A stretch of DNA of 64,000 nt from Closterium sp. NIES-65 (taxonomy: Eukaryota; Streptophyta; Zygnematophyceae; Desmidiales; Closteriaceae), in assembly GCA_948144175.1 (NCBI GenBank), contig CANXME010000244.1:1240001-1304000 (forward strand), in the 5' to 3' direction. How positions within the stretch are numbered: the first letter of the stretch is position 1; every line of letters starts with the position of its first letter. The notes under the pieces were generated by a model. It was not told the DNA's origin and made no database searches. It saw only the letters and a program-made list of their open reading frames with translations. The position numbers were made by a program, and so were the translations under genes. This document shows positions 32,131 through 42,233 of the stretch, piece by piece.

Positions 32131-33363
32131 CAGTGTGACGGGTCACGGGGTACTGCTCGCTGTCCGTACGTCATTCGCACTGGTGCTCAGACAAGTCAGC
32201 CTTGCGGGACGTTGGGTTACACAGAGTCCCGCTACTTCGCCCGTCTGAGCGACGCCTGGCGTACGGAGTTTGGCGACGCGGCTGAGCTCCCCGACTGGGT
32301 GGAGCTGCTTCGGCTGCGGGTAGATATCTATACTCTTGACTATGATGCTATCCTCACTGCCATGTATGCATTGCCTACTAGTGATGAGGGTGACTGTTAC
32401 CTGTGTGTTCCGCCTGACCCGAACATTGAGGCTGCTGCTCTAGGTGCTGGTGAGGCTGCTGCTCTAGGTGCTAGTGCATCTGCTGCCCCAGGTGCTGATG
32501 AGTCTGCTCTCTCAGGTACCACGTTGGCTCATGCCTTACACACCTTCACTCTTGACTCCGTTGCTTCCCGCTCCTTCTTTCGAGACCGCACCACGCTTAC
32601 GCCGCTCAGTCGGCCAGTTGTGGTCTCCCTGGCGGACCCCTCTGGGGGTCCTGTCCTTGCTCGCTTCTCCACTGTATTACCCTATCCAGCAGCCCCCTCT
32701 GGCACCCTCTCAGGTCTCTACCTCCCCTCGTTCTCTATGAAATTGGTGAGTGGTGCTGATCTACAGGATCGGGGGGTTGACCAGTTCACTCCTGCGAGTC
32801 AGCGGGTGACCCACTGTACGTGTGCGCGGATGGGCCGACACTTGGCCACATTTACACGTCGGCCGGGGTCGAGCCTGTACACACTGACTACTGAGTCTCC
32901 TCCGGTTGCTGAGTCTAGTCAGGTAGCTGCGTCGAGTCAGGTGTTTGCTGCAGCGTCCAGGTCTGGTCCTGAGTCTGCTCCCTGCTCGTGTCGTCTCCTG
33001 TCCCACCAGACTCTCCTTTGGCACCACCGCCTTGGTCACCCCTCCCTGCCTCATCTCCGAGGCATGGCCTCCCGTGTCCTTCTCTCTGGTCTCCCCCGGT
33101 CTCTCCCTCCCCTACCTCCACGGCCTGCCCCTACCTGCGTCCCCTGCGTCGAGGGGCGACACCGCGCCGCCCCTCACTCCTCCGAGTTTCACCCGACAGA
33201 GGCTCCACTGCAGACTCTTCACATGGACGTGTGGGGCCCTGCCCGCGTCCGTGGCCAGGGTAACGAGCGTTACTTCCTGTTGGTGGTTGACGACTACTCG
33301 CGTTACACCATGGTCTTCCCCTTGCGCAGCAAGGGTGACGTCACTGAGGTGTTGATCGACTAG
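32131..33363 (+). pseudogene. Element E knuckle remnant, protease, pre-integrase and integrase start
   Basis: The knuckle keeps the first two Cys (CPYVIRTG, QPCGT) but lacks the His and last Cys. Protease reads TLDSVASRSFFRD at about 32,560, so the Gly of DSG is Val. Pre-integrase (LLWHHRLGHPSLPHLRGMASR, CVPCVEGRHR) and the first integrase Asp are intact. The frame ends at TAG 33,361, replacing Trp in the DWIRAAR segment. Confidence 0.87.
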
Positions 33364-34002
33364 ATCCGCGCAGCTCGTCACCAGCTTAGAGAGAGTTTCG
33401 GCTCGGACTTTCCTGTTCTGCGTCTACACTCTGACAGAGGCGGGGAGTTTTCCTCTGCCCGTCTGGGAGCCTTCTGTCGGGCACAGGGCATCCGCCAGAC
33501 CTTCACGCTTCCGGCGTCTCCACATCAAAATGGGATTGCTGAGCGCCGCATTGGCATGGTCATGGACGTCGCTCGTACGTCCATGATCCATGCGGCTGCC
33601 CCCCATTTTCTGTGGCCGTTTGTGGTTCAGTACGCAGCGCATCAGCTCAACCTTCAGCCACGGGTCTCCTTGCCAAAGACCTCCCCCACCTTGCGGTGGA
33701 CGGGGAAGGTTGGCGATGAGTCTGTGTTTCAAGTCTGGGGATCTCGGGCGTTTGTCCGCGACTTGTCTGCGGACAAGCTGTTCCCCCGTGCTGTTCCCTG
33801 CGTCTTCCTTGGCTTCACCCCTGACGCGCCTGGTTGGCAGTTTTACCACCCCACCTCTCGCCGTGTTCTGTCCTCCCAGGACGTCACCTTGGACGAGTCG
33901 GTGCCTTACTACCGTCTCTTCCCCTACCGCACTGCGCCCCTCCCCCCACCGCCGCTCTTCCTTGCGCCAGGTCCTCCCCCGGTAGACCCCCTCCCCCCTT
34001 AG
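33364..34002 (+). pseudogene. Element E integrase, remaining part
   Basis: Same frame after the TAG: LHSDRGGEFSS, NGIAERRIGMVMDVARTSM, WTGKVGDESVFQVWGSRAFV, RLFPYRT. The last two DDE residues are present. Ends at TAG 34,000-34,002 in the proline-rich segment PLPP-stop-GPAPSG, the same codon that is TAG in D. Confidence 0.87.
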
Positions 34003-36981
34003 GGTCCTGCCCCGTCAGGTGTGTCCCAGGTAGACGCAGTCGAGCCTGTCGAGGAAGCTGTTGAGTCTGGTGCTGCTAGAGGTGCTGAGCCTGCGGGTGC
34101 CGGGTCTGGAGGTGCTGAGCCTGTAGGTGCGGAGCCTGGGGGTGCTGAGTCCAAGGGTGCGGAGCCTGGGGGTGCTGAGCCTGGGGGTGCTAAGTCTGGG
34201 GGTGCTGAGCTTGAAGGTGCTGGGTCTGGGGGTGCTGAGCCTGGGGGTGCGGAGCCTGGGGGTGCTGGGTCTACTCGTGTGGCCTCTCGCAGTGCTTCGT
34301 CGAGGCGGGAGCCACTCTCTCCGCAGGAGCTGCGCGAGTTGTTTGCCCGGCGCTGGAGCTGTGCTGCTGGAGTTGGAGGTACTACTGTTACTGCTAGTCC
34401 CGGTGGTACTCGTACTGGCGGTGCAGGAGTTGCTGGGACTGGGGGTGCTGCTGGGGCTGCTGGAGTTGGTCCTGCTGGAGGTACTGCTGGAGCTGCTGGC
34501 GGTACTGGAGCTGCCGGTCCTGCTGGAGTTGGTGCTGCTGGAGCTGCTAGCGCTGCTGGAGCTGGAGCTGCTGGGGGTGTTGGTGCTGGTGGTTCTGCTA
34601 GCGCTTGTGCATCTGAGGGTGCTGGAGTTGGCGCTGTTGGAGCTGGAGGTGCTACTCGAGCTGGTGCTGCCGCTGGGGGTGCTAGTGCTGTCCTTGCTGG
34701 TTCTCGAGGCGCTGCGCGGCCGAGGTCGTACTTCGTTCCGCTCCTTGAGCAGGTTCTTGGTCTCCTGCCCTCTACTGGTCCTGCTCCTCCCTTAGAGTGT
34801 CCACAGCATGTCCAGTCGCAGTCAAAGTTACGGCCCGCCTCCCCCCTACCTGCTCCTTCTCCCTACACTGGTCCTACTGGAGGTCTTGCTGAGCGTCGTA
34901 AGCCTGCGTCTCGTCCTGTGTCGCTTGTTCGTGTTTCTCGCACTAGTCGTCGTGCTCCGCGTCCGCGTCCTCCTGCAGTCCCAGGCACACACCAGATGGC
35001 ACTGCGTCCTTCCACTGCTCCTCTGCGTGTCCCGTTGCCGTCTTCTCCAGAGTCCTCTCTTCCTACCCTTGCTGACTGGGAGTTTGACTCTCTTCGTGCT
35101 GCCAGTCCTACTGTCACGCGTCTCCTGGCTACTGTTGTCACTTACCCTTCCTTTGAGTCCACTGCTGCGTCTGCCTTAGTTGCTGGGCTTGTCGACTTTC
35201 CTGCTCGCTGTCGTCTAGAGTACGCTGCTAGTCTTGTTGCTGAGTCCGAGTCTCTCTGTCCTCCGTCCGTCGGGGGTGAGTGTGCTCTTAGCACGGACGT
35301 CCTTGAGGACAGGCAGGAGGAGTTCCAGTGTTTTACTGCTGCTTTGCCTCATCTCGTGTCCACGCTGATTGCCCCTGAGAGAGACCCAGATGCACCAGAC
35401 ATCCCGACTCCTCGATCGTACGCTGAGGCGATCGAGGGTCCCTAATCGTCTCAATGGCAGTCAGCCATGGACGCAGAGATGGCTTCTTAGAAGTCCACAG
35501 GCACCTACGTCGACGTCGTTCCCCCACCTGGGGCGAACATCGTCAGTGGCATGTGGATTTTCAAGGTGAAGCGGCTGTCGGGTTCTCCGCCTGTCTTCAA
35601 GGCGCGTTACGTGGCTCGAGGCTTCAGTCACCGGCAGGGAGTTGACTACTTTCAGACCTTCTCTCCCACCTAGAAGATGACCACTCTTTGGGTGCTGCTT
35701 CACATAGCCGCTCAACGCGACTACGAGCTTTACTCTCTTGACTTCAGCACAGCTTTCTTGCAAGGCAGCCTGCACGAGGAGATCTGGCTGCGCCGCCCAC
35801 CTGGCTTCACAGGGTCATTTCCTCCTGGTACCCAGTGGAGCCTCCGTCGGCCAGTCTACGGTCTCCGCTAGGCGCCCCGTGAGTCGCACGACACACTGAG
35901 GTTTACACTTGCAGCTCTTGGGTTTGCTCCTTCTACTGCCGACCCGTCGCTGTTTCTGCACACCGACACCTCTTTGTCGCCGTTCTACATCCTCGTGTAC
36001 GTCGACGACTTGGTCTTTGCCACTGCTGACACTGCTGGACTAGCCCACGTGAAGTCCGAGCTGCAGAAGAGACACACATGCAGAGACCTGGGTGAACTAC
36101 ACAGCTACCTTGGCTTGCATATCACCCGGGACAGAGCACAGCGCACCATTACCCTGACTCGGTCACACATGGTGCAGCAGGTCCTTCAGCGCTTCGACTT
36201 CACGTACTCCTCGCCTCAGTCCACTCCTCTGTCTACTTGCCACTCGCTCTCAGCTCTGCCTTCGGATGAGTCCGTAGAGCCGAGTGGCCCGTACACAGAG
36301 CTTGTTGGCTGCCTCATGTACCTGATGACCTGCACACGACCTGACCTTGCATACCCTCTTAGCATCTTGGCACGCTATGTTGCTCCTGGGAGACACTGAC
36401 CAGAGCACATGGCTGCAGCGAAGAGGGTGTTGCGCTACTTGTGCAGTACGTCGGGCATGGGGCTAGTGCTTGGAGGGCGACGTCGAGTGGTCCTCACAGG
36501 TCACGCAAACGCTTCTTGGGCTGACGACCAGGCTACGCAGCGGTCGTCACAGGGTTACACCTTCAGCCTTGGTTCTGGCTCTGTTTCGTGGCGGTCTACC
36601 CACTCGTCTTCTGTTCTCGGCTCCAGCTGTGAGGCTGAGATCTACGCGGGGGCCATGGCTGCACAGGAGCTACGCTGGCTCACCTACCTGCTGACTGACC
36701 TAGGAGAGCCGCCTCGTTCTCCTCCAGTTCTGTACGTAGACAACAAGGCCATGCTGGCCTTGTGTCTGGAGCACAGACTGGAGCACAGAACGAAGCACAT
36801 TGCTCTCCACTACTTCCTTGCTCGTGAGCTGCAGCAGCGTGGTCAGCTGCGCCTTGCTTACGTGGCCTCTGAGGCCAACACTGCTGATATCTTTACCAAG
36901 GCTCTTCCGCGTGGTGATCATCAGCGCTTCTGTACGATGCTAGGTCTTGTGCCTACTTGTCCTCACTTGCTCACTTCTTGA
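34003..36981 (+). pseudogene. Element E linker, RT and RNase H with several stops
   Basis: Linker GGAEPGG repeats, SPQELRELFARRW (Trp of the LREW motif changed to Leu), then RT. Stops: TAA about 35,443, TAG about 35,487, 35,671 and 35,869, TGA about 36,397. RT catalytic YVDDLVF (about 36,000) and the RNase H residues (GHANAS with Asp to Asn, CEAEIYAG, YVDNKA, ANTADIF) are recognisable. The first RNase H Asp is therefore lost. Confidence 0.88.
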
Positions 36982-37178
36982 CCTTGCTTGTACTGTGATC
37001 TTTCTATACCTGCACTTGACTTTTTACCTTTATATATGATCTTGCATGTGAACTGGCCTTGTGGCCTTGCTCTTGTGGTCGGATTGTGTGGTGACGTTGT
37101 GATCCACCCTAAGCTTGCTTTGCTTTGCTTGATTGGTCTTGTGACCTCTTGTTCTCCCCCACTTTGCCTATGGGGGTG
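36982..37178 (+). other. 3' untranslated block of element E
   Basis: Conserved block with ggccttgtggcc, gtgatccaccctaagc, ggtcttgtgacc and the cccccactttgcctatggggg stem containing the polypurine tract. Confidence 0.72.
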
Positions 37179-37303
37179 TGTCAAACTCATATTATATAGC
37201 TTGTCTAGGCTATAGTGGGGTAAACACTATGGGGTACAGTTTCCTAGGGTTTCCTACTTGTACCCAACCTTGTGCTAGTTCATTCATTCCTCATTTCTTC
37301 ACA
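37179..37303 (+). repeat. 3' LTR of element E
   Basis: Starts tgtcaaactcatattat; followed by cactg and the second half of the G retropepsin. Confidence 0.94.
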
Positions 37304-37308
37304 CACTG

Positions 37309-39228
37309 CAGCTGCATATCGGTGCGTTGAGGTGGAAGCCGAAGCTACCAGTCACCAACATCAAAGGGTTAGATTTTATCTTGGGGCGAGATTTCCTGAA
37401 GCGGTTCAACCTCGAGATCGATTGGGTCAACAGCAAGGTGTGCATCTACAACAGTGGGAAGCGGATAGCATTGCGAAGCGGGATGGATACAGGGGACAAT
37501 CCTGAAACGACAATGGCACGGTTCGAACAGACGCTGAACGAGAGTAACACGGGTTACCTAGCACTGGTTATGGCGGCAGAAGAGGAGGAGAAGCCGAAAG
37601 CAGATTTACCTGCAGCAGTGAAGGAAGTCTTGAAGCAGGCATACCTCCAGCACGCACCCACGAGCACGAGATTGTGGAGGAACCAGGTGCGAAACCTGTC
37701 TCACGCGCACCATATCGACTGAGTCCAACCGAGCTGACAGACATGAAGAAATAGATCGAGTATCTACTGGACAAACAGTTGATCCGCCCATCCACCTCTC
37801 CCTACGGCGCACTAGTTCTCTTCACACCAAAACCAGACAGCAGTTTACGGATGTGCATCGACTACCGCGCACTGAACAAACAGACAGTTAAAAACAAATA
37901 CCCCATACCGTGCATCAACGACTTACTGGACCAACTACGTGGTGCAATAGTCTTCTCGAAGCTGGACCTACGGTCGGGATACTGGCAGATCAAGATGGCG
38001 GACAACTCGATCCACAAGACGGCGTTCCGTACAAGATAAGGCTCCTATGAATACTTGGTGATGCCGTCCGGACTCTGCAACGCACCAGCGACATTCAAGG
38101 CGGAAATGAACCATATTCTACGACCCCTGCTGGACGAGTGCGTAGTGGTGTATTTGGACGATATCCTCGTCTACTCCAAGAACATGAAGGAGCACGTGGA
38201 GCATCTACGGAAGGTATTCGAGATCCTGGGGAAAAATAAGTTCTACGTGAAACTCTCGAAGAGCGACTTCGCACTGAGGAAGGTGCAATTTCTCAGGCAC
38301 ATGGTGAGTGCCGAGGGTGTGCACGTGGACCCGTAGAAGATCGAAGCCGTTAAAAAAATGGAAATTTCCGTAGAACGTGAAGGAGATGCAGCAGTTCCTA
38401 GGCTTCGCCAACTACTACAACAGGTTCGTGCCACAGTACGCTAAGATAGCAGCGCCACTTATCGACCTACTGAAAAAGGGTACGCCCTTCAAATGGGATA
38501 CTCCTCATCAGCAAGCCATGGAACAGTTACAGACAACACTGACCACAGCACCAGTGTTCATCCTACCGGACCTCGAGAAAGACTACGTAGTTGAAGCAGA
38601 CGCTAGTGACCAGGCAGTCGGAGCAGTACTGATGCAGGATCACGGGAACGGGTTATAGCCTATCGCCTACCTCAGTAAGAAGCTACACAGAGCAGAATTG
38701 AACTACCCCATCCATGACAAGGAAGCCTTAGCGATAGTCATAGCCTTCAAGGCATGGAGCTGTTACCTAGAGGGAGCCAAGACTACAGTCTATACTGACC
38801 ACTGCAGTCTCAAATACCTGAAGTCGCATCCGACGCTCTCATGACGACAGGTGCGGTGGGTGGACTTCCTGGAAACTCACTTCCACTACGACATCGTCTA
38901 CAAGCCCAGGCTACACAACAAGGCAGACGCGTTGAGCCGCCCTGGACATTTAACAGGCATCCAGCTCGACGGGATGAACCCTCTACTCAAGGGTCTATTC
39001 CAACATAGGTACTCCGTGGACGCAGAGATCGCTACAGCACAGACTAAGAAGCTGTTACAGTGGGAGAAAGACTTAGCTGTAAGGAAGGGTTCAGGAAAGA
39101 TTTGGGTACCGAATTACGCCCCGCTACGGCAGATCCTATTGGAGGAGTTTCACGACGTACCTTACGCGGGACATTTCGGGAGCAACAAGACGTTAGCAGC
39201 GATAGCGAAGTATTACTACTAGCCCAGG
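37309..39228 (+). pseudogene. Gypsy G protease end, reverse transcriptase and RNase H, broken
   Basis: Retropepsin C-terminus, then [48 protein letters not shown] and the catalytic YLDDILVYSK (about 38,150). RNase H: VEADASDQAVGAVLM, TDHCSLKYL, NKADALSR. Then the integrase zinc-binding start (YAGHFGSNKTLAAI). Stops at about 37,722, 38,037, 38,334, 38,657, 38,842 and 39,220, and a frame change near 38,370, where MKEMQQFLGFANYYNRF begins in a new frame. Codons lost include Tyr, Gln, Arg and Trp. Confidence 0.9.
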
Positions 39229-40422
39229 ATGGCAGCAGACGTGCAGCAGTTCGTCACCTCTTGCGACACGTGCCAGCAGATGAAGAGCAGCAAGCAGAAA
39301 AAGGCAGGGTTACTTCAGCCTCTACCTATACCGGAGCAGCCATGGCAAGTTGTTAGCCTCGACTTCATCACGGGACTTCCTTCGACCTCACGAGGGCATG
39401 ATGCTATACTCGTGGTGATCGACAAGTTCTCCAAAACGGGTCACTTTATCCCAACCAACGCCACGGCTACAGCTGAAGCAACTGCTCGCCTCTTCTTCGA
39501 CCGCATCATCACCATCCACGGCATCCCCGCTACACTCATCTCAGACAGAGACCCAAAATTCACCAGTAAGTTCTGGAAGGAGCTCATGGGACTATTCGGG
39601 ACAAAGCTTGCAATGTCTTCAGCATACCACCCCCATACTGACGGACACACTGAGCGACTCAATCAAGTGGTTGAACAGTTACTGCGCACAGCTTGCAAGG
39701 ACGACGTCAGCCACTGGGACACACAGTTACCAACCCTAGAGTTTGCTTACAACAACGCATCACATGCGGCTACAGGGAAAACTCCTTTCTTCCTGTGTTA
39801 CGAATGGGAACCACTCACACCACAGCAGCCAACCACACCGGCACACGTCCAAGCCGCACATGACTTCGTCACCACCATGCAGCAGCTATGGGAGAAGACT
39901 CAGCGACGTCTCACAACGATGCAGAACTCCCAGAAGCAGTATGCCGATCGTCATCGACGTGATCACTTAGTAGCAGTCGAAGATCAGGTGCTTCTTGACA
40001 CGCGCAACTTGAACCTGTCTCACCTCCCATCCAAACTCCGGCCTCGCTTCTGTGGTCCTTTTCTCGTTGAGGCACAGGTGATACCAGTTACATTCCGCTT
40101 GCGCTTACCAGACACATGGAAGCTTCACAACGTTTTCCATGTCCGGCTACTTAAACCCTACAAGGACCCCAACCAACAGTTCGAGGGACGCCAGCTACCG
40201 CCACCACCACCTGTTCTTATACAGGATGAACCCGAGTACGAAGTGGAACGTGTTCTCACTCATCGGCGTCGCGGCGGCAAGACCCTCGAGTTCCTGATCC
40301 GCTGGAAGGGATATGACCCCACTGAGGACAGTTGGGTTGTAGAAGCTGATATGGGCAACGCACGCCGTGCTCTCAAGGACTATCTTGTCAAGCAAGGTGT
40401 ATCTCACGCCACCCAGCTTTGA
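39229..40422 (+). CDS. Gypsy G integrase core and chromodomain, open frame
   Basis: 397 codons without a stop, in frame with the preceding zinc-binding segment across one TAG (Trp position). Zinc-binding cysteines in TSCDTCQQMK. Integrase DDE residues are seen in SLDFITGLPS, ISDRDPKFTS and TDGHTERLNQ. The C-terminal GPY/F-like segment RPRFCGPFLVEAQV is followed by HNVFHVRLLKPY. The chromodomain EYEVERVLTHRRRGG...FLIRWKGYDPTEDSWV (residues about 330-385) is complete, with the aromatic residues W and Y of the cage region. Chromodomains of this group bind modified histone tails and guide integration into heterochromatin. A polypurine tract (gagggggggа-type run, 40,421-40,430) follows the stop. 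Confidence 0.92.
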   Translation: MAADVQQFVTSCDTCQQMKSSKQKKAGLLQPLPIPEQPWQVVSLDFITGLPSTSRGHDAILVVIDKFSKTGHFIPTNATATAEATARLFFDRIITIHGIPATLISDRDPKFTSKFWKELMGLFGTKLAMSSAYHPHTDGHTERLNQVVEQLLRTACKDDVSHWDTQLPTLEFAYNNASHAATGKTPFFLCYEWEPLTPQQPTTPAHVQAAHDFVTTMQQLWEKTQRRLTTMQNSQKQYADRHRRDHLVAVEDQVLLDTRNLNLSHLPSKLRPRFCGPFLVEAQVIPVTFRLRLPDTWKLHNVFHVRLLKPYKDPNQQFEGRQLPPPPPVLIQDEPEYEVERVLTHRRRGGKTLEFLIRWKGYDPTEDSWVVEADMGNARRALKDYLVKQGVSHATQL

Positions 40423-40432
40423 GGGGGGGACA

Positions 40433-40800
40433 TGTGAGAGTACGACGGCTTATGCCAGCTATGCTTGCTTGCCTTTACTTTATCATGCTATTTCTAGCAT
40501 AGGATCATTATATGCATGCATGAATTGCTTGATTTCCCATGCTAGGTGCTTTCCTATGTTTTATTATAGTTATAGCACCGAGCTAGGTTGCGTGCACCGA
40601 ATTCTGGCTTTTCGGTTGCCACCGAATTGCCTTCTACCGAATTCGGGAAGGATCTGTTCGGGACGCTTCGCGACCCGCGGAACCTTCGCGTAACACCTAG
40701 TTATTGGGCCTTGTGTCGAGCCTATATATAGCCTCGTGTTGTACCGAGGTGATCATTCAATTCACATTCTCTTTTCTGAGCTCGATCCTAGATCCTCACA
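40433..40800 (+). repeat. 3' LTR of gypsy element G
   Basis: Starts tgtgagagtacgacggc right after the purine run and ends agatcctcaca. Followed by gcact, the target duplication, and the end of A RNase H. Confidence 0.94.
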
Positions 40801-40805
40801 GCACT

Positions 40806-41124
40806 TGTATCTAGTGATCATCAGCGTTTCTGCACTGGTCTAGGCCTTGCACATACTCTGCCTCGCATGCTTACTACGTGGCTTTGCCTTGTACGGTGAT
40901 CTTTATATATATATACATTCATGCTTACTCTTGCTAAGTTGTGATCACTATACTGCATGTGCTCTTTATAACTCTGCATGTGAACTGGCCTTGTGACCAT
41001 TTGCTTGTGCTCGGACTATGTGGTGACTTTGTGATCCACCCTGAACTGTACTTTGCTTCTTCTCTTGACTGGTCTTATAGTCATTGCTTGCTCTGGCTAT
41101 CCCCCATTTCGCCTAAGGGGGTGT
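40806..41124 (+). pseudogene. Element A RNase H end and 3' untranslated block
   Basis: Continues A after gypsy G: codons equivalent to the CDHQRFCTQLGL segment of C, a stop, then the family 3' block (aactggccttgtgacc, gtgatccaccctgaac) with the second hairpin eroded (ggtcttatagtc), and the polypurine tract cctaagggggtg. Confidence 0.82.
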
Positions 41125-41251
41125 GTCAAAACATATATGTTTGTATTGATGTAGGTTGTAAGGGGGTTAGCACTAGGGTGTACCTTTCTCGACATTGTTC
41201 TTGTTCCCCCTCCTTTCACCTAGTCTACATCATTCCTACCTAATTACAACA
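41125..41251 (+). repeat. 3' LTR of element A
   Basis: Starts tgtcaaaacatatatg and ends taattacaaca. The following tcgtg matches tcgta left of the 5' LTR. Confidence 0.87.
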
Positions 41252-41467
41252 TCGTGACCTCCCCACCTCCTCCTCCTCGCCACCCATGTGGCCCACGTCT
41301 AGGTCACCGCCGCTCGCTTCCAGCACCTTGCGCCCCCAAATTACCGCGTCCACGCCTGCGCTTCCCCCAGCAACGACGTCGCCCCGCTTTGGGACGGACG
41401 CGGCATACAGTGTGGGGAGAGAGACGAGGACCAAGGCGAGGATGAAAACGGTGCGAAGAGTGGCCAT
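41252..41467 (-). pseudogene. N-terminal half of the split small secreted-peptide pseudogene
   Basis: Reading from the ATG at 41,467: signal peptide MATLRTVFILALVLVSLP, cleavage region LYAAS, then GDVVAGGSAG and GGEEEEVG, after which the LTR of A begins. 72 codons are open. Nearly identical to the intact gene at 44,760-45,212, with small differences (VIWGRKVLEA for ASWGRKLLEA). The other half is at 1-120, now 41 kb away. Together with the two stops there, the gene is dead. Confidence 0.9.
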
Positions 41468-42046
41468 GGTTACAAGCGATTTCAGCGAGCGTCGGAGCGT
41501 TGGATTTCGAAAGTAGCACTGACGATTGCGTGCAATGATTAGATTATGGATCCGATTTGGTTGATTTTCGAGCGCTGAGAGAAGCAACTCAGTCAAATGA
41601 TGGTGAATGGCGGAACGGAGGCAACATAGGTATCAAGGAAAGATGAGGAGGCGAGGATGGTGGAGGGAGAGCGTCGGTCACCACCATAATGGTACTGCTT
41701 TCAACAGATTGTGACATCTGCTTGCACAGCTCAGCCGCACAACGCGCAACATGCTGCAAAACTACTGGAGTGTACGTAATTAGTGTGGCTAATACCACCG
41801 CTTGTTGCGCTGGACTCCGAATCGGAGTTGGACCGCAGCGCGGCAATAATTGTTGGCGGTCCATTTCGACCTTCGTCAGATCACCAGCTTGGTGAATTTC
41901 GAGAGCTGTGACTTTCGGGACTCATCTCCAATGACGAACACTACAAGAGTTCGCCATCTAAATCGCAAAGACATAGACACCTCATTCCAGCAGCTCGCCC
42001 GGCTCGCAGTTATTGCTCGTATGATGGCCCCGCACAACGCGCTAAA
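41468..42046 (-). promoter_or_regulatory. Upstream region of the split pseudogene, with two copies of the family motif
   Basis: Shares with the intact genes the leader element gagttgcttctctcag (complement at about 41,582-41,597) and two copies of the ~40-bp motif whose core is ccgcacaacgcgc (about 41,733-41,750 and 42,014-42,045). It also has a copy of the cggcaataatggc-like block at about 41,840. No other gene seen. Confidence 0.6.
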
Positions 42047-42233
42047 GACGCGCCACCTTTGTTTGATCCCAGCACCGATCCTACGCAGGATCGTTTTTAC
42101 CGGGAATAAAATGGAAAAAAATGAAGGATTTTTCTCCCTAAAAGAGAAAGCATCGTTTTTTACCCCATTTGATCCCCGCTATAAAACAATCTTGCGTAGG
42201 ATCGATGATAGGTTCAAATAAAGGTGACGCGTC
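42047..42233. mobile_element. Foldback MITE-like element
   Basis: Imperfect terminal inverted repeats of about 57 bp: 42,047-42,103 (gacgcgccacctttgtttga, then cgatcctacgcaggatcg) against the reverse complement of 42,174-42,233 (gacgcgtcacctttatttga, then cgatcctacgcaagattg). The AT-rich centre contains no ORF. I could not define a clear target duplication, so the class is unassigned. Confidence 0.7.

Larger units (their letters stand above)
30341..37303 (+). mobile_element. Copia LTR retrotransposon E (gag-deleted)
   Basis: 125-bp LTRs at 30,341-30,465 and 37,179-37,303, five differences (4%). Duplications cactg at 30,336-30,340 and 37,304-37,308, inside the retropepsin of G. Leader, then a 138-bp tandem repeat in place of gag, then knuckle remnant, protease, integrase, linker, RT, RNase H. 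No gag body (the MATPSV segment and its followers are absent). At least seven in-frame stops. Confidence 0.94.
5682..40800 (+). mobile_element. Ty3/gypsy chromovirus G (split by D and E)
   Basis: 368-bp LTRs at 5,682-6,049 and 40,433-40,800 start tgtgagagtacgac and end gatcctcac(a), flanked by identical gcact duplications (5,677-5,681; 40,801-40,805) within the RNase H end of element A. Order gag, zinc knuckle, protease, RT, RNase H, integrase, chromodomain marks a chromovirus. About 5.9 kb once D and E are removed. Multiple stops in gag and RT make it non-autonomous, but the integrase-chromodomain region is still open. Confidence 0.93.
123..41251 (+). mobile_element. Copia LTR retrotransposon A (outermost element of the nest, decayed)
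   Basis: Bounded by related ~126-bp LTRs (123-247 and 41,125-41,251), with tcgta on the left and tcgtg on the right as a slightly decayed target-site duplication inside the split peptide pseudogene. Order of remnants: LTR, primer-binding site, leader repeats, protease remnant, integrase-RT linker, RT, RNase H, 3' untranslated block, LTR. Gag body and integrase core are missing. Its own length without nested insertions is about 6 kb; the rest is solo LTR 4,145-4,278 and element G. The LTRs differ at roughly one site in ten, so it is the oldest layer. Confidence 0.85.

Noticed and set aside
18352-36399. Predominance of in-frame TAG suggesting a reassigned stop codon
   Set aside because: TAG replaces Trp, Glu, Gln and Tyr at different sites, TAA and TGA also occur, and element C has none; mutation explains it.
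41254-41596. Intact secreted-peptide gene at 41,240-41,596
   Set aside because: Only the N-terminal half is present; the reading frame runs into the LTR of element A, and the rest is at 1-120 with two stops.
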